Of a stretch of DNA of 64,000 nucleotides, positions 63,519-64,000 are shown in pieces. Source of the DNA: Jiangella alba (GTDB taxonomy: Bacteria > Actinomycetota > Actinomycetes > Jiangellales > Jiangellaceae); the NCBI RefSeq assembly GCF_900106035.1, contig NZ_FNUC01000004.1, forward strand, positions 2,232,001 through 2,296,000, read 5' to 3'. The translations under genes were made by a program, and so were the position numbers. The number at the start of each line of letters is the position of its first letter. The first letter of the stretch is position 1. The notes below the pieces were generated by a model, which was given only the letters and a program-made list of their open reading frames with translations, did not search any database and was not told the DNA's origin.

Positions 63519-63710
63519 ATGTCCAGTTCCATGTTCCGCAGGAAATCGCGCTCGAACGTCCGCCACCACCGGGCGCAGTGGCGCCGGGCCATCGCCGTGC
63601 CGCGGCTGGTGACCTGCCCCAACCCGGCGTGCAGTGAGCCGGTCCCGGCGCACACGGCCTGCCCGTCCTGCGGCCAGTACCGCGGCCGCCAGGTGCTGCC
63701 GCCGCGCTGA
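63519..63710 (+). CDS. rpmF: Divergent ribosomal protein L32
   Basis: 63 residues from ATG at 63519 with AAGGGGAC upstream. KSRSNVRHHRAQWRRA matches the L32 helix (S-R-S-N-x-R-x-x-R-x-x-W), and LVTCPNPACSEPVPAHTACPSCGQYRGRQVL matches its zinc-ribbon half, keeping all four cysteines. The normal MAVPK-R-K-M start is replaced by MSSSMFRRK, and the Ala-Pro link is altered. It stands alone, not after a DUF177 gene as the main rpmF does, so it is probably a second, paralogous copy. Confidence 0.85.
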   Translation: MSSSMFRRKSRSNVRHHRAQWRRAIAVPRLVTCPNPACSEPVPAHTACPSCGQYRGRQVLPPR

Positions 63711-63817
63711 GTCCGTCGTCGTGCGGGCCCCTGCCGGTCGCGCCGGGGCCCACACGGCGCCTGCTAACCTCCGCAAAACGTTCATGGACGGGTTGCGGCA
63801 GAGGGGCGCTGAGCGCG

Positions 63818-64000
63818 GTGGCCGAAGATCGAACCGACCCAGACTCCGGCGAGCGCGACAGCTGGTTCGGCAGGCACCAGCAGGCCGCCTGGATCGGCGT
63901 CCTCGGATCGGTCCTCGTCGCGCTGATCGCTCTGGTCCCGCAGATTCTCGAGTACCTCGACGACGACGAGCCCGCCGGCGGTGCGGAACCCGTGGCGGCG
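63818..64000 (+). CDS. Start of a membrane protein (3' end missing)
   Basis: 61 codons to the window edge from GTG at 63818, with AGAGGGGCG upstream. A charged start (VAEDRTDPDSGERDSWFGRH) leads to one hydrophobic segment (AAWIGVLGSVLVALIALVPQI) and an acidic stretch (LEYLDDDEPAGGAEP). Coding third-position bias supports it. Family not recognisable from this fragment. Confidence 0.6.
   Translation, partial: MAEDRTDPDSGERDSWFGRHQQAAWIGVLGSVLVALIALVPQILEYLDDDEPAGGAEPVAA

Overview
The window reads as chromosomal DNA of a high-GC actinobacterium. Codon third positions are almost all G or C and GTG starts are common. Genes overlap by ATGA or GTGA again and again. The conserved backbone is typical of Actinomycetes: mfd, a SurA-like lipoprotein, mazG, then eno, an FtsB/DivIC-like protein, DUF501 and Ppx/GppA. 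I cannot fix the genus from sequence alone. No tRNA, rRNA, CRISPR array, transposase or integrase was recognised.

Region 1 (1-8.9 kb) looks like a cell-surface locus. A leftward operon encodes a Tat-exported LPXTG protein, a GT4 glycosyltransferase, two paralogous C-methyltransferase-like enzymes and a large secreted LamG/FN3-like protein. Facing away from it is a tightly coupled trio: PqqD-like protein, HprK-like kinase and GT2 glycosyltransferase. Two small secreted four-cysteine paralogues follow.

Region 2 (8.9-33.4 kb) is mixed. It has a low-molecular-weight phosphatase, a secreted M14 carboxypeptidase, and a hipBA toxin-antitoxin module bounded by a 33-bp direct repeat of the neighbouring ABC permease gene end. 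A DrrAB-like exporter with its TetR regulator follows. Then come a formaldehyde dehydrogenase, a CysC-domain kinase, and threonine catabolism (tdh-kbl). After these are an HxlR regulator with a flavin-type oxidase and two MMPL transporters. A four-gene set (M20 peptidase, GNAT, SIS protein, N-acylamino acid racemase-like enzyme) resembles the known N-succinyl route from D- to L-amino acids.

Region 3 (33.4-39 kb) is the mfd-lipoprotein-mazG backbone. Region 4 (39-59.7 kb) is an accessory block between mazG and eno. It holds a two-component system facing a MacAB-like export operon with two adaptors and a DUF5666-like lipoprotein, an unrecognised gene pair, and two zinc-ribbon proteins. It also holds a carbohydrate-use locus: a GH15-like enzyme diverging from LacI, a sugar ABC importer and a GH39 glycosidase. 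A VOC protein and an AAA_14/DUF4143 ATPase close the block. Region 5 (59.9-64 kb) resumes the backbone with eno to ppx. It ends with a divergent ribosomal protein L32 gene and the start of a membrane protein.

Intergenic DNA carries several striking palindromes: two near-identical 27/28-bp stems with compensatory changes (18.9 and 21.0 kb), a duplicated 88-bp unit with a long hairpin upstream of mfd, and clear operator-like dyads beside hipB, tetR, hxlR, lacI and the AAA_14 gene.
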